The notes below the pieces were generated by a model. The model was given only the letters and a program-made list of their open reading frames with translations. It had not been told where the DNA came from and searched no databases. A DNA stretch of 64,000 bases. Source: Rheinheimera lutimaris. Its GTDB lineage: Bacteria > Pseudomonadota > Gammaproteobacteria > Enterobacterales > Alteromonadaceae. Each line of letters starts with the position of its first letter. Within the stretch, counting starts at the first letter, position 1. The stretch is taken from the NCBI RefSeq assembly GCF_013283795.1, contig NZ_JABSOD010000001.1, positions 66,009 through 130,008 on the forward strand, given 5' to 3'. Below, piece by piece: positions 16,669 through 27,280 of this stretch. A program made the translations under genes and the position numbers.

Positions 16669-17306
16669 TGTTGTTCTCCTGCTTTTACTGCGTCACCACT
16701 GTAGCCCCAGCGATTAAGTAACTGATGCGGCAACTTAAGATGATCTAAAATACGCGCCACCATAAAATCAACTAAGTCGCTTATTTGTTTCGGCTGATGA
16801 TAAAAACCGGGCGCTGCCGGCATAATGGTGACACCGAGCCTGGCCAGCTTAAGTAAATTTTCCAGATGAATGGCACTAAGCGGGCTTTCGCGCGGCACTA
16901 AAATCAGCTGGCCGCCTTCTTTAATCACCACATCAGCCGCGCGCTCAATTAAATTATCACTGGCGCCGGTCGCAATAGCCGACACCGTGCCGGTTGAACA
17001 AGGGCAAATAACCATTTGCCGTGGTGCCGCCGAGCCGGACGCCACCGGCGAGAACCAGTCGTCTTTGCCGTATACTTTAAGTAAAGCGGCATCGCAGCCA
17101 AAATGTGCCAGCAGCATTTCAGTACATTTGTCCGGCGAGGCCGGCAATTTAACGTCATGCTCGGTGGCAAATACCACCCTTGCGGCGCTGGATACCAGCA
17201 AGTGCACCTTAACCCCCTGCGCCAGCAGCAGTTCCAGCAAGCGCCAGCCATAAGGCGCGCCTGAGGCACCGCTAAAGGCCAGCGTTATCTCTTTTGCTGC
17301 ACTCAT
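16665..17306 (-). CDS. ubiX: Flavin prenyltransferase UbiX
   Basis: UbiX attaches a dimethylallyl group to FMN, making the prenylated cofactor used by the UbiD decarboxylase in ubiquinone synthesis. The 213-residue product starts with the FMN-binding [13 protein letters not shown] loop and carries the conserved [18 protein letters not shown] and LVPRESPLS segments. It overlaps the upstream mpl stop by 1 base (TAATG) and the downstream yadG start by 4 bases. The mpl-ubiX pairing is common in gammaproteobacteria. Confidence 0.95.
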   Translation of the reverse strand: MSAAKEITLAFSGASGAPYGWRLLELLLAQGVKVHLLVSSAARVVFATEHDVKLPASPDKCTEMLLAHFGCDAALLKVYGKDDWFSPVASGSAAPRQMVICPCSTGTVSAIATGASDNLIERAADVVIKEGGQLILVPRESPLSAIHLENLLKLARLGVTIMPAAPGFYHQPKQISDLVDFMVARILDHLKLPHQLLNRWGYSGDAVKAGEQH

Positions 17307-18664
17307 TAATGCTCCCGTTTACGTTTTAGCGCGCTTATCAGCTTGTCATGAATGCCACCAAAGCCGCCGTTACTCATAATAACAATACTGTCACCCGGCT
17401 CTGCCTGCTCAGTTAGCAAACTCACCAGCGCATCAATATCCTGTGACAAGCTTGCCTTGGGCGCTAAGGCGCGACTGAGTGCGTCCAGTGACCAGTTGGC
17501 ATTGGCCGGCTCGTATAAAAACACCTTATCAGCCAGCGCCAGCGAAAGTGGTAATGTGGCCTGATGCACGCCCATACGCATGGTATTAGAGCGTGGCTCC
17601 AGTACGGCCAACACCCGGTTATGGCCTACTTTATTGCGAATGCCCTGCAAGGTGGTGCTGATAGCAGTTGGGTGATGGGCAAAATCGTCATACACCTTAA
17701 TACCGGCAATATCTGCTTTTAGCTCCATCCGCCGTTTCGGTGCAATAAAGCGTGCCAGTGCCTCCAGCGCCACCGTTACCGGCACGCCGGCATGGCGGGC
17801 GGCAGCAATAGCCATCACGGCATTATCAACATTATGCTGGCCGCTAAGCTGCCAGTTCAGCTCACCAAGGAGTTTATCCTGATAGTACAAGGCAAACCGG
17901 CTACCATCGGCTGTAAGTAGTTCGGCGCGCCAATCGCCGCCGTAACTTTGGCGCTCACTCCAGCAGCCCATTTCCAGCGTTTGTTTCACCGCCGGCGTAT
18001 CTTCCGGTGACAATACCAGACCATTGGCCGGCACCATGCGCAGCAAATGATGAAACTGCCGCTGAATAGCCGCTAAATCGGGGAAAATATCCGCATGATC
18101 ATATTCCAGGTTATTCAGCACCAGGGTGCGCGGCCGGTAATGCACAAATTTAGAACGCTTATCAAAAAAAGCGGTATCGTACTCGTCGGCTTCAATCACG
18201 AAAAACGGTGATTCGCCTAAGCGGGCCGAGCAGTCAAAGTTCTGCGGAATACCGCCGATTAAAAAGCCCGGCTTTAAGCCGGCGTAATCTAAAATCCACG
18301 CCAACATCGTGCTGGTGGTGGTTTTGCCATGCGTGCCCGACACTGCCAGTACCCAACGGTCAAACAATACCTGCTCGGCCAGCCACTGTGGGCCGGATGT
18401 ATAACGCAAATTGGTATCTAATACATATTCCACTGCCGGATTACCGCGTGATAAGGCATTGCCGATAATCACTAAATCCGGAGCCGGCTCCAGTTGCGCC
18501 GGATCCCAGCCCTGCGTCAGCTCAATACCCAGCTGTTCAAGTTGCGTGCTCATCGGCGGATACACGTTGGCATCGGCACCGGTAACCTTGTGGCCCAACG
18601 ATTTTGCGATAGCAGCAATGCCGCCCATAAAGGTGCCGCAGATACCGAGAATATGAATATGCAT
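17306..18664 (-). CDS. mpl: UDP-N-acetylmuramate:L-alanyl-gamma-D-glutamyl-meso-diaminopimelate ligase
   Basis: Mpl reattaches recycled murein tripeptide to UDP-MurNAc, feeding cell-wall turnover products back into synthesis. The 452-residue protein has the Mur-ligase layout: a MurC-like N domain ([17 protein letters not shown]), the ATP-binding GTHGKTTTS loop, the central domain with LEYDHADIF, and a C-terminal domain with [10 protein letters not shown] and [16 protein letters not shown] and the PRSNTM segment favour Mpl over MurC. It heads the four-gene minus-strand operon and is divergent from fbp. Confidence 0.95.
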   Translation of the reverse strand: MHIHILGICGTFMGGIAAIAKSLGHKVTGADANVYPPMSTQLEQLGIELTQGWDPAQLEPAPDLVIIGNALSRGNPAVEYVLDTNLRYTSGPQWLAEQVLFDRWVLAVSGTHGKTTTSTMLAWILDYAGLKPGFLIGGIPQNFDCSARLGESPFFVIEADEYDTAFFDKRSKFVHYRPRTLVLNNLEYDHADIFPDLAAIQRQFHHLLRMVPANGLVLSPEDTPAVKQTLEMGCWSERQSYGGDWRAELLTADGSRFALYYQDKLLGELNWQLSGQHNVDNAVMAIAAARHAGVPVTVALEALARFIAPKRRMELKADIAGIKVYDDFAHHPTAISTTLQGIRNKVGHNRVLAVLEPRSNTMRMGVHQATLPLSLALADKVFLYEPANANWSLDALSRALAPKASLSQDIDALVSLLTEQAEPGDSIVIMSNGGFGGIHDKLISALKRKREH

Positions 18665-18819
18665 AAGTTATCCTGAAAATTAATCGCCGCCATTGTAGCA
18701 AATACACCCGCGCAAACAGAATTGCGCGCAGTAACACCTGCAATTTGCGCAGAAATTCTTTAAAATACGCCAGCCTCTACCGCATTAGCAAAAATAATTA
18801 CTGAGAAGGAACCACCAGC

Positions 18820-19791
18820 ATGCGCCGTATCTCGCCAGTACTGCAACAGGACGGAGTCGACAGCGACCTTATTTCACTGCTTAAAACCATATTGGCTGCC
18901 TGCCGGGAAATTTCTTTTCGCGTAAGCCAGGGCGAATTAGCCGGAGTATTAGGTTCTACCCTGGCGGAGAATATTCAAGGGGAAACGCAGAAAAAACTCG
19001 ATATTATTGCCAATGAGCTGCTTAAAGAAGTCATTTTAGAAACCGGCGTGGTAAAAGCCATCAGTTCAGAAGAAGAAGACGACACCGTTGCCGGCAACCC
19101 CAATGGCAAATATTTAGTTACTTTCGACCCGCTGGATGGCTCATCTAACACCGATATTAACAGCTTAATCGGCACCATTTTCTCCATTTTACCGGCCAAG
19201 CCAGACTTAGCAGCAGAAGATGCCGCGCAGTTTTTACAACCCGGCAGCGCTCAATTAGCCGCAGGTTACGTCTTGTATGGCCCCTCCACTATGCTGGCGT
19301 TAACCACCGGCAAAGGCACACGAATTTACACCCTGGATAAAACCTACGGCGGTTTTTTACTGACGGAAGAGCAAGCAGCTATTCCGAAATATACCGCCGA
19401 ATTTGCTATTAATATGTCGAACCAGCGTTACTGGCAACCGGCGATGCAAGCCTATATCGATGATTTACTTAAAGGCAAAGAAGGCCCGCGCGGTAAAAAC
19501 TACAATATGCGCTGGATAGCGGCGATGGTCGGTGATGTGCACCGCGTATTGTGCCGCGGCGGTATTTTTGCTTACCCGCGCGACACTAAAGACGCCAGCA
19601 AGCCAGATAAACTGCGACTAATGTATGAAGCCAACCCGATGAGTTTTCTGGTAGAACAGGCTGGCGGTGTCAGCTCTACCGGCTATGAACGCATTATGGA
19701 CATAGTACCCAGCGATATTCACCAACGTGTGGCGGTGATACTCGGCTCGAAACACGAAGTAGAAAGCTGTGTTGCCTATCATCAGCGATAG
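18820..19791 (+). CDS. fbp: Fructose-1,6-bisphosphatase class 1
   Basis: Fbp hydrolyses fructose-1,6-bisphosphate to fructose-6-phosphate in gluconeogenesis. The 323-residue protein shows the metal-binding SSEEEDD and [10 protein letters not shown] motifs and the substrate-binding NYNMRW and [15 protein letters not shown] segments. A GAAGGA sequence lies about 10 bases before the ATG. A strong terminator follows, so ppa is mostly transcribed separately. The adjacency mpl / fbp / ppa resembles E. coli. Confidence 0.97.
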   Translation: MRRISPVLQQDGVDSDLISLLKTILAACREISFRVSQGELAGVLGSTLAENIQGETQKKLDIIANELLKEVILETGVVKAISSEEEDDTVAGNPNGKYLVTFDPLDGSSNTDINSLIGTIFSILPAKPDLAAEDAAQFLQPGSAQLAAGYVLYGPSTMLALTTGKGTRIYTLDKTYGGFLLTEEQAAIPKYTAEFAINMSNQRYWQPAMQAYIDDLLKGKEGPRGKNYNMRWIAAMVGDVHRVLCRGGIFAYPRDTKDASKPDKLRLMYEANPMSFLVEQAGGVSSTGYERIMDIVPSDIHQRVAVILGSKHEVESCVAYHQR

Positions 19792-19803
19792 CCATTTTTA
19801 ATT

Positions 19804-19832
19804 GTGGCGCTATAATAAGCGCCACTTTTTTT
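19804..19832 (+). terminator. Rho-independent terminator of fbp
   Basis: GTGGCGCT (19804-19811) and AGCGCCAC (19818-19825) form a perfect 8-base-pair stem with loop ATAATA, followed by seven T (19826-19832). Confidence 0.85.
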
Positions 19833-19863
19833 GAACCGTTTTAATGAACTAAAGGAACAGGCC

Positions 19864-20391
19864 ATGAGCTTAAGCGATGTTGCAGCAGGTAAAAACCTGC
19901 CGGAAGAAATTAACGTAATTATTGAAATTCCGGCCAATGCCGACCCAATCAAATACGAAGTAGATAAAGACACCGGCACTGTCTGGGTAGACCGCTTTAT
20001 GTCTACACCGATGTTTTACCCGTGCAACTACGGTTTTGTAAACCAGACTTTATCACTGGACGGTGATCCGGTAGACGTATTAGTACCTACCCCTTACCCA
20101 CTGGTGCCGGGCGCGGTGATTAAATGCCGTCCGGTTGGTGTGCTGTTTATGTCGGACGAAGCCGGTGAAGATGCCAAGGTAATTGCGGTACCGGTAAGCA
20201 AACTGACCAAGCTGTATGACCATATTCAGGACATCAACGACGTAGATGAGCTGCTGAAAAAGCAAATCCAGCACTTCTTCGAGCGCTACAAAGAATTAGA
20301 AGCCGGTAAATGGGTAAAAGTAAATGGTTGGGGCGATGCCGCCGCCGCTAAAGCAGAAATTATGACCTCGTTTGAACGGGCGAAAAAATAA
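19864..20391 (+). CDS. ppa: Inorganic pyrophosphatase
   Basis: Ppa hydrolyses pyrophosphate in the cytoplasm and drives biosynthetic reactions forward. The 175-residue product aligns along its length with the 176-residue E. coli enzyme. It has [12 protein letters not shown], the metal-binding signature [18 protein letters not shown] and GKWVKVNGW. The ATG at 19864 (MSLSDV) matches the E. coli N-terminus and has AAGGAAC upstream; the in-frame start 33 bases earlier is not supported. Confidence 0.97.
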   Translation: MSLSDVAAGKNLPEEINVIIEIPANADPIKYEVDKDTGTVWVDRFMSTPMFYPCNYGFVNQTLSLDGDPVDVLVPTPYPLVPGAVIKCRPVGVLFMSDEAGEDAKVIAVPVSKLTKLYDHIQDINDVDELLKKQIQHFFERYKELEAGKWVKVNGWGDAAAAKAEIMTSFERAKK

Positions 20392-20408
20392 CGTCCGTTT
20401 GATTCGTG

Positions 20409-20434
20409 AAGCCCGACACTGTTCGGGCTTTTTT
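20409..20434 (+). terminator. Rho-independent terminator of ppa
   Basis: AAGCCCGA (20409-20416) pairs with TCGGGCTT (20423-20430) around loop CACTGT and runs into a six-T tract (20429-20434). Confidence 0.85.
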
Positions 20435-20478
20435 ATTTGCCGCTTATGCGCCAAATCAAACAACAACAAGCATTTGCC

Positions 20479-20504
20479 TAAATAAGCCTCTATACTGCGC
20501 ATAA
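20479..20504 (+). promoter_or_regulatory. Weak candidate flagellar sigma-28 promoter for the chemoreceptor
   Basis: TAAA (20479-20482) is followed after 14 bases by GCGCATAA (20497-20504), a 6 of 8 match to the FliA -10 box GCCGATAA. The spacing is one base shorter than usual. It lies 47 bases before the chemoreceptor start. Confidence 0.25.
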
Positions 20505-20551
20505 ACCAATTCTAATATTACCAGACACTTCAGAGCACAGGGGCCAGCGAT

Positions 20552-22171
20552 ATGGATGTATTAAGACGTCTTTCTATTGCAAAAAAAATTTACCTCATTC
20601 CGCTTATCGGCACTATCAGTTTTATCATCTACCTCGCCCTGGCCAGTAACACGGCACTGAACAATGTTAATACGCTGGAGCAAACCCGCGATGTACAATT
20701 CCCGGTTCTGCAATCAGCACAAAGCTCACTGGTGCTGCTGGAACGGATAAAAGACTCGCTGGCCAGCGCTGTCACTACCGGCGATGAAGAAGCGCTTGGC
20801 GGCGCAGCGGCATTCAGCACGCAATTGAAGCAAGATTTAGATAACATCAGTCGATTAAACCGCGACTATGTTTCAGACGTGCAAAGCATCCTGCAAAGCT
20901 ATAACGCTTACTATCAGGTAGCGTATAAAATGTCGCAGGAAATGATCAATAACACTGCCGATTTCAGCACTCTGGCGCAACGTTCAGAAAAAATGAATGC
21001 AGATTACGATAATACCGCCCGCTTGCTGGGCCAGTTTCGCGACACCCGGCTAAAAGCCTTTACCAGCGCCATAGACGACGCCAGCGAACAAGCCGGCACC
21101 TCAATCACTATCGGCATTATTATGGGCTTAATCACCACCTTAGTGCTGTTTGGTACCGCCTACCCGGTCGCCCGCGGCATTCAGAACAACCTTGGCAGCA
21201 TGATCCGCTCACTGCAGGACCTGGCCAAAGAAGACGGCGACTTAACCGCACGTATTAACACTAACAGCAAAGATGAATTAGGCGACCTTGCCTACTGGTT
21301 TAATACCTTTATGCAAAAGCTGCAGCATGTGGTGAAAGACATCGTTAATACCGCTATCCCATTGTCAGCACTGGCGAAAGACTTACATGAGCTAACCGAC
21401 GACACCAATAAAACTATCGCGGTGCAACGTCAGGCCGCTAATCAGGCAAAAAATGCCGTGGCCGATATGAATGCCAGTGTTGAAGCCGAAGTACAGAGCG
21501 CCAATAATGCCGCAACAGCAGCTAACCAGTCCGGTGATGCCGCCGGACAAGGCCAGCAAACGGTAATATCCACCGTGCAAAATATTCAGCAGTTAGCCGG
21601 CAATGTGCAAGAAGCCTCTGCCGTAATAACCCAACTGGAAAAAGACGCCAACCAGGTCGGTACTGTACTAACCGTTATTAAAGGTATTGCCGAGCAAACC
21701 AACCTGCTGGCACTCAATGCCGCCATTGAAGCTGCCCGCGCCGGTGAGCAGGGTCGCGGTTTTGCGGTAGTAGCCGACGAAGTACGCACTTTGGCCTCAC
21801 GTACACAAAAATCGACTGAAGAAATTCAACGCACCATTGAACAACTGCAGGCTGCAGCCCGCTCTGCCGTGCAGAAAATGCAGCAAAGTACTGCCCAGGC
21901 CGACAACAGCGTACAGTCGGCCAATCAGGCCGGCGATGCACTGCAGCTAATTACCAAGAGCATTGCGCAAATACGCCTGATGAACCAACAAATTGCTGAT
22001 GCTACTGACGAACAGCAAACAATGGCCAGCAATATTGTACAGCATGTCGATGAAATATTTACCAACACCGAACATAGCTCTGAAAGTGCCGGTAATATTG
22101 CTAAAGCCAGCAGTGAGCTGGCCTCATTAGCACATAATCTGGAAAACATTACCCGCTTGTTCCGCGTCTGA
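20552..22171 (+). CDS. Methyl-accepting chemotaxis protein (539 aa)
   Basis: This is a membrane chemoreceptor. A first transmembrane helix (about residues 13-33), a small all-helical periplasmic domain of roughly 150 residues, a second helix (about 186-207), HAMP (about 208-262) and a long cytosolic signalling coiled coil are visible. The kinase-contact hairpin is intact ([20 protein letters not shown] and the following [15 protein letters not shown], from about residue 376). The periplasmic domain size suits a four-helix-bundle sensor, but the ligand cannot be told. There is no C-terminal CheR-docking pentapeptide; the protein ends NITRLFRV. Terminators flank it, so it is a single-gene unit. 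Confidence 0.92.
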   Translation: MDVLRRLSIAKKIYLIPLIGTISFIIYLALASNTALNNVNTLEQTRDVQFPVLQSAQSSLVLLERIKDSLASAVTTGDEEALGGAAAFSTQLKQDLDNISRLNRDYVSDVQSILQSYNAYYQVAYKMSQEMINNTADFSTLAQRSEKMNADYDNTARLLGQFRDTRLKAFTSAIDDASEQAGTSITIGIIMGLITTLVLFGTAYPVARGIQNNLGSMIRSLQDLAKEDGDLTARINTNSKDELGDLAYWFNTFMQKLQHVVKDIVNTAIPLSALAKDLHELTDDTNKTIAVQRQAANQAKNAVADMNASVEAEVQSANNAATAANQSGDAAGQGQQTVISTVQNIQQLAGNVQEASAVITQLEKDANQVGTVLTVIKGIAEQTNLLALNAAIEAARAGEQGRGFAVVADEVRTLASRTQKSTEEIQRTIEQLQAAARSAVQKMQQSTAQADNSVQSANQAGDALQLITKSIAQIRLMNQQIADATDEQQTMASNIVQHVDEIFTNTEHSSESAGNIAKASSELASLAHNLENITRLFRV

Positions 22172-22213
22172 GACAAGCCGGGCAGCAATACAGAGTTATT
22201 GCCGTTAGCAATA

Positions 22214-22244
22214 AAAAAGCCGGTTTAGTACAAACCGGCTTTTT
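22214..22244. terminator. Bidirectional terminator between the chemoreceptor and malic enzyme
   Basis: AAAAAGCCGGTTT (22214-22226) and AAACCGGCTTTTT (22232-22244) form a 13-base-pair stem with loop AGTAC. T-runs exist on both strands, so it can serve both convergent genes. Confidence 0.85.
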
Positions 22245-22268
22245 ATGTTTTAAGATAACCTGTTGTGT

Positions 22269-23510
22269 TTAACAGTAATAATTATCCGGCAACTCCAAGC
22301 GCGCTACACCGGATGCTACAGCTGCTTCGGCTACCGCTTTGGCTACCCGCGGTAATAAGCGTGGATCCATTGGCTTAGGGATAATATAAGTTTTGCCAAA
22401 GCTGAGCTCATCAACCTTGGCCGCCGTTAACACTTCCTGCGGTACCGGCTCTTTTGCAATACTGCGTATCGCGTTTACTGCCGCCAGCTTCATCTCATCG
22501 TTAATGACACTGGCACGTACATCCAGCGCACCGCGGAAAATAAACGGGAAACACAATACGTTATTTACCTGATTGGGGTAATCTGAACGACCGGTGGCCA
22601 TAATAATATCGTCGCGCACTGCATGCGCCAGCGCCGGCTTTATTTCCGGGTCCGGGTTTGAGCAAGCAAAAATCACCGGCTTAGCAGCCATCAGCTTTAA
22701 TGCTTCCGGCGGCAATACGTCAGGGCCGGATACGCCAACAAACACATCGGCGCCACTTAAAGCATCTTCCAGGGTACGTTTATCGGTGTTATTGGCAAAC
22801 AACAGTTTGTATTGGTTTAAATCATTGCGTCGCGTGTGGATAACGCCTTTAGTGTCCAGCATGTAGATATGCTCGCGCTGGGCACCGCATTTAATCAACA
22901 GTTCCATACAGGCAATAGCTGCCGCGCCGGCGCCCATACAAACGATAATGGCACTCTTAATATCTTTGCCCTGAATTTCCAGCGCATTGAGCATACCGGC
23001 TGCCGTGACAATGGCCGTGCCGTGTTGATCGTCATGAAACACCGGTATTTTACAGCGCTTAATCAGCTCTTTTTCTATCTCAAAACACTCCGGCGCTTTA
23101 ATATCTTCCAGGTTAATGCCGCCAAAGGTATCGGCAATATTGGCCACGGTAGTAATAAACTCTTCTGTGGTGCGATGCGATACTTCAATATCAATCGAGT
23201 CCAGGTTAGCAAAGCGCTTAAATAACAGCGCCTTGCCTTCCATTACCGGCTTAGACGCCATAGGGCCCAGATTACCTAAGCCCAAAATAGCGGTACCATT
23301 GGTGATCACTGCGACTAAGTTACCTTTCGCTGTGTATTTATAGACATTATCAACATCAGCAGCTATTTCGCGCACCGGCTCGGCGACGCCCGGGCTGTAA
23401 GCTAACGCCAGGTCAGTGACGGTTTCGGCCGGCTTGCTTATTTCAATACTGATTTTGCCGGGCTTGGGTTCTGCGTGGTAACGCAGCGCTTGTTCTCTGA
23501 AATCTGACAT
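22269..23510 (-). CDS. Malic enzyme, short form without phosphotransacetylase domain
   Basis: The 413-residue product decarboxylates malate to pyruvate with NAD(P)+. It aligns with the N-terminal malic enzyme part of MaeB-type proteins (LAYSPGVAEPVREI, GKALLFKRFANLDS, CFEIEKEL, FHDDQHGTA). A Rossmann nucleotide-binding loop follows (VCMGAGAAAIA). It ends at residue 413 and so lacks the C-terminal phosphotransacetylase-like half of the roughly 750-residue MaeB. The cofactor preference cannot be read with confidence. It lies between a shared terminator and a 525-base non-coding stretch leading to rpmE. Confidence 0.9.
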   Translation of the reverse strand: MSDFREQALRYHAEPKPGKISIEISKPAETVTDLALAYSPGVAEPVREIAADVDNVYKYTAKGNLVAVITNGTAILGLGNLGPMASKPVMEGKALLFKRFANLDSIDIEVSHRTTEEFITTVANIADTFGGINLEDIKAPECFEIEKELIKRCKIPVFHDDQHGTAIVTAAGMLNALEIQGKDIKSAIIVCMGAGAAAIACMELLIKCGAQREHIYMLDTKGVIHTRRNDLNQYKLLFANNTDKRTLEDALSGADVFVGVSGPDVLPPEALKLMAAKPVIFACSNPDPEIKPALAHAVRDDIIMATGRSDYPNQVNNVLCFPFIFRGALDVRASVINDEMKLAAVNAIRSIAKEPVPQEVLTAAKVDELSFGKTYIIPKPMDPRLLPRVAKAVAEAAVASGVARLELPDNYYC

Positions 23511-24035
23511 CTGTATTATCCTGCCGTTTGTGTTGTAGGGACGGGCGTAATGTTATTGTTATGCGGTTAGGCTTGAAGGTGGCATATTCTACGGAGCTGC
23601 TCAAAAGAAGAGAACCGGAATTAGTCTGATCGTACCAGCGTAAAAGCACAGTAGAAGCCATACCACTTTAGTCGTAACTGCAGCTGTTATAACAATAAAA
23701 CCCCTCCACGCCAAGAGACGTCCGGCCATCTAAATTCCAGATATGACACAGCACTGCATACAGATGTTGTTGTGAGCGCATAATCATGCCGCCGCGCTAT
23801 CACGACAGCACCTTCGCGCAACAAGCAATTACCCAACGAGCTTTTGGTAACACTATGAAAAGAAGAGAATACTTAACGAAGAGAGACAGATAATTCATCG
23901 CTGTTGCAGGCAAAAGCCACAACATAAAAATATTTTTTTGATTAATACTGATTATTTGCGTAAAAAACAGCCCAACGTCAGGCAGAAAAAAAGCACCCGC
24001 AGGTGCTTTTTTCAGTTTCGCTGTCGCAATACCGA
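23511..24035. other. 525-base non-coding stretch between malic enzyme and rpmE
   Basis: No convincing open frame or RNA gene is visible. The rpmE terminator occupies the right end (23987-24013). An AT-rich patch lies at about 23930-23965. AGACGTCC-GGCCATCT at 23716-23731 weakly resembles two tandem MetJ boxes (7 of 8 and 5 of 8 matches). The remainder must hold the malic enzyme promoter on the minus strand and a long 5' leader. Confidence 0.5.
23987..24013 (-). terminator. Rho-independent terminator of rpmE
   Basis: GCACC (23994-23998) and GGTGC (24003-24007) pair around CGCA, extended by A-T pairs on both sides. On the minus strand the stem is followed by seven T. Confidence 0.8.
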
Positions 24036-24248
24036 TTAACGGTTGCCCAGTACAGAGAAACGTTTTTTGAAGCGATCTACACGGCCGCCTACGTCTAACA
24101 CTTTTTGCTTACCGGTATAAAACGGGTGGCAAGCTGAGCAAACGTCCAGGTGGATGTCTTTACACAGTGCAGATTTTGTTTTGAATGAATTACCGCAAGT
24201 ACAGGTAGCAGTAATTTCTTTGTATTCCGGGTGAATGCCTGGCTTCAT
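24036..24248 (-). CDS. rpmE: 50S ribosomal protein L31, zinc-binding form
   Basis: The 70-residue product has the L31 start ([12 protein letters not shown]) and the four zinc cysteines in TCTCGNSF and the later [13 protein letters not shown]. This marks the zinc-containing RpmE type; the Zur-controlled YkgM paralogue lacks these cysteines. It is part of the large ribosomal subunit and bridges to the 30S head. It is divergent from priA, as in E. coli. Confidence 0.97.
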   Translation of the reverse strand: MKPGIHPEYKEITATCTCGNSFKTKSALCKDIHLDVCSACHPFYTGKQKVLDVGGRVDRFKKRFSVLGNR

Positions 24249-24454
24249 GGGTTACCTCGTTAGGGCCGTATCGCTATCCGGTCAAATTGTTGCCGGACAC
24301 CATACGTAATTACAGTTAATTAAGGGCGCGTAGCTTAATAGATAGCCGGCAAAGTTGCAACAGCTTCGTAGCCGCACAGCATAAATTTTGTTTTGCTTGG
24401 CATTTCAGCAACCGATCCTTACACTTGAACACTGCGTTATAACGGGAACTTGCT

Positions 24455-26629
24455 GTGATTGTAGTGCGTGTGGCCCTGCCGGTGCCGCTAAGACAACATT
24501 TTGACTACCTTATTGCCACCGAGCCACAACCACAGGTGGGTTGTCGTGTGCTGGTGCCTTTTGGCAGCCGCAAACTGGTGGGTGTTATCTGGCAGGTTGC
24601 ACCGGATGATCAATTCGACAGCAGCAAGTTAAAGACCGTGCTGAAACTGCTGGACAGCACCCCGGTACTGCCACCTTTACTGTGCCAGCTACTAAGCTTT
24701 GCCGCTGAATATTACCACCATCCATTGGGCGAGGTGTTAATCAGCGCCCTGCCGGCATTGCTGCGCGAAGGCCGTGAGCTAACGGATTACCAACCCAAAG
24801 CCTATCGCCTGACCGATGCCGGCCGGCAGTTGGAAGCAAAAACCTTAAAACGCTCCGCCAAACAACAGGCCTTGTGGCAAACGTTGCAGGCTCATCAACT
24901 GACCGAGTCGGTGCTGCTGCAGCAACATAGCCGCGCAACGTTGAAGCAGTTATTGGATAAACAACTGGCCGAAGAAATTATCGTACCGCCAACCCCCTAT
25001 GCTGCGCCAACTAAAACAGCTGAGGGTTTAAAACTCACTCAAGCTCAGGCGCTGGCTGTTACCGCCGTGGATCAAGCCTGTGGCCGTTTTGAGCGCTTAT
25101 TACTTGAAGGTGTTACCGGCTCGGGTAAAACTGAAGTGTACCTGCAAAGTATTGCCAAGCTGCTCCAGACCCAACAGCAGGTACTGTTGATTGTGCCGGA
25201 AATTGGCTTAACGCCGCAAACACTGGAACGATTCCAAACCCGCTTTGATGTACCGGTACTCTGTTGGCACTCAGCGCTTAGCGATAGCGAGCGCTTACAT
25301 TGCTGGTTGCAGGCGGGCACAGGTGCTGCTGCTATTATTATCGGCACCCGCTCAGCCCTGTTTCTGCCGTTTTGGCGCCTTGGCCTGATTATTATTGACG
25401 AAGAACATGACCAGTCACTAAAACAACAGGACGGCTTTCGTTACCACGCCCGCGATTTGGCCATTAAACGCGCCGCCTTACAGCACTGCCCTATTTTACT
25501 CGGCTCGGCTACACCCAGCCTTGAAAGCCTGCACAACGCACTGAACAGGCGCTTTATTCATCTGCCGCTGCCGGATCGGGCCGCCGGTCAGGCGCTACCC
25601 AAATTTGAACTGGTCGATTTAAAGCAGCAGGTACTGCAATTTGGCCTCGCCAGCCAGACATTAGCCAAAATAAAACAACAACTGGCGCTGGGGCTGCAGG
25701 TCATGCTGTTTTTAAACCGCCGCGGTTTTGCCCCCGCACTCAGTTGCCAGGAATGTGGCTGGCTAACAGAATGCCATCGCTGCAGTGCTTTTACCACCTA
25801 TCATAAACAAAGCCGTCAGTTGGTATGTCACCATTGCGGTGCCAGTAAAGCAGTGCCGCGCCAATGCGGCGGCTGTGGCAGCACACAGTTAAAACCGCTG
25901 GGCCAGGGTACCGAACAGTTAGAAGAGAACCTGCAGCAGCTTTTTCCTGATATCGCCATTACACGGTTAGATCGCGACAGTACCCGCCGTAAAGGTGCAT
26001 TGCATCAGGCGCTGGACGATATTCATCAACATGGTGCGCGCTTAATCGTTGGCACGCAAATGCTGGCAAAGGGCCATCATTTTCCAAATGTTAGCCTGGT
26101 GGTGATTGTCGACGTGGATGGCGCTTTGTACAGCAGTGACTTTCGTGCGCCGGAGCAGTTAGCACAGTTACTGACTCAGGTAGCCGGCCGTGCCGGTCGG
26201 GGTAGCAGTGGTGGTACGGTGTTGCTGCAAACCCACTACCCTGAGCATGCGTTACTGCAGGATATTATCCAAAACGGCTACGCGTCTTTTGCCCGCAGCG
26301 CATTGCAGGAGCGTGAGCAAACACGGCTGCCGCCGTTTCAGCATCTGGCACTGTTCAGCGTCGAAGCGCATCAGTCTGAGCTGTGTCATCAGTGGCTGCA
26401 ACAACTGGCTGATTCAGTCAGACAATTTGCTGCTATCCAACTGTTGGGCCCCATACCTGCGCCGCTGGAGCGGCGTGCCGGCAAGTACCGCTGGCAGTTG
26501 CAACTGTACAGCCCGGCGCGCCCGGCGCTGCATCAGGCATTGGATAAGGTGTTGCACCTTATTACGCAGTGGCCGCTGAGCCGCAAAGTAAAATGGCAAC
26601 TGGATGTCGACCCAACCGACCTTACCTGA
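24455..26629 (+). CDS. priA: Primosomal protein N' (replication restart helicase PriA)
   Basis: PriA recognises stalled forks and D-loops and reloads the replisome. The 724-residue protein has the N-terminal DNA-binding domain (VALPVPLRQHFDYL), Walker A in GVTGSGKTE (about residue 219), the DEEH box (about residue 315) with the aromatic-rich loop after it, and a zinc region with eight cysteines between about residues 430 and 475. The C-terminal helicase motif VAGRAGRG is also present. The start is GTG at 24455 with GGGA upstream. It opens the priA-ftsN-hslVU run. Confidence 0.96.
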   Translation: MIVVRVALPVPLRQHFDYLIATEPQPQVGCRVLVPFGSRKLVGVIWQVAPDDQFDSSKLKTVLKLLDSTPVLPPLLCQLLSFAAEYYHHPLGEVLISALPALLREGRELTDYQPKAYRLTDAGRQLEAKTLKRSAKQQALWQTLQAHQLTESVLLQQHSRATLKQLLDKQLAEEIIVPPTPYAAPTKTAEGLKLTQAQALAVTAVDQACGRFERLLLEGVTGSGKTEVYLQSIAKLLQTQQQVLLIVPEIGLTPQTLERFQTRFDVPVLCWHSALSDSERLHCWLQAGTGAAAIIIGTRSALFLPFWRLGLIIIDEEHDQSLKQQDGFRYHARDLAIKRAALQHCPILLGSATPSLESLHNALNRRFIHLPLPDRAAGQALPKFELVDLKQQVLQFGLASQTLAKIKQQLALGLQVMLFLNRRGFAPALSCQECGWLTECHRCSAFTTYHKQSRQLVCHHCGASKAVPRQCGGCGSTQLKPLGQGTEQLEENLQQLFPDIAITRLDRDSTRRKGALHQALDDIHQHGARLIVGTQMLAKGHHFPNVSLVVIVDVDGALYSSDFRAPEQLAQLLTQVAGRAGRGSSGGTVLLQTHYPEHALLQDIIQNGYASFARSALQEREQTRLPPFQHLALFSVEAHQSELCHQWLQQLADSVRQFAAIQLLGPIPAPLERRAGKYRWQLQLYSPARPALHQALDKVLHLITQWPLSRKVKWQLDVDPTDLT

Positions 26630-26713
26630 GCGGTAACACCGCGGTTATGTTTCTTTTTCTGCCTAACCTGGTAGAATAGCGCCACACCGCGTAGTAAGAG
26701 TAACCACAACCTT

Positions 26714-27280
26714 ATGCCACAAAAAGACTATGTTAAAGCCGCCAGGCCCAAAACCAATGCCGCAAACCGGCGTCCTGCCCGCAGCAATGCCAAAGCAGCC
26801 GCTCAGGCGCCGGCTAAACCCTGGCTGTTGTTAATTGTCACCTTTGTGCTGATCAGCGGCTTTGTGTATTTTTTATGGTTCTTAAACCAACAACCGGCGA
26901 CCACTGCGCCAACAGTAAAACCGCCGGCGAAAACCGTTAAAAAAGACGAACTACCGGCCAAACCTACTGAAGAGCCGTATCAGTATATTAAAGAGCTGGA
27001 AAATAAAGAGGTTAAGGTAGACGTTACAGAGCAACAACAAAGCAGTGGTCCTTATCAGATGCAATGCGGCTCATTTCGTGAACAACAGCAGGCTGAAACC
27101 ATGAAAGCGCAAATTGCCTTTGCCGGTTTTACCTCTGAAGTACGCCGTACCGATGGTGAGCGTGGTGTCTGGTACCGTGTGGTACTGGGGCCTTACGAGT
27201 CGAAACGCCAGGCTACTGCTGATCGCAATCGCTTACGGCAACAAAATATTAATACCTGCCAAATCTGGAATTGGTCTTGA
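26714..27280 (+). CDS. ftsN: Cell division protein FtsN-like, SPOR domain
   Basis: The 188-residue product has a short basic cytosolic N-terminus, one transmembrane helix (about residues 37-56), a proline- and lysine-rich periplasmic linker, and a C-terminal SPOR domain (about residues 112-187, with the typical YQMQCGSFREQQQAE and WYRVVLGPYESK). SPOR domains bind denuded septal glycan, and FtsN triggers septal wall synthesis. It is shorter than E. coli FtsN (319 residues). Position between priA and hslV, as in E. coli (where cytR is also present), supports FtsN rather than another SPOR protein. Confidence 0.88.
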   Translation: MPQKDYVKAARPKTNAANRRPARSNAKAAAQAPAKPWLLLIVTFVLISGFVYFLWFLNQQPATTAPTVKPPAKTVKKDELPAKPTEEPYQYIKELENKEVKVDVTEQQQSSGPYQMQCGSFREQQQAETMKAQIAFAGFTSEVRRTDGERGVWYRVVLGPYESKRQATADRNRLRQQNINTCQIWNWS

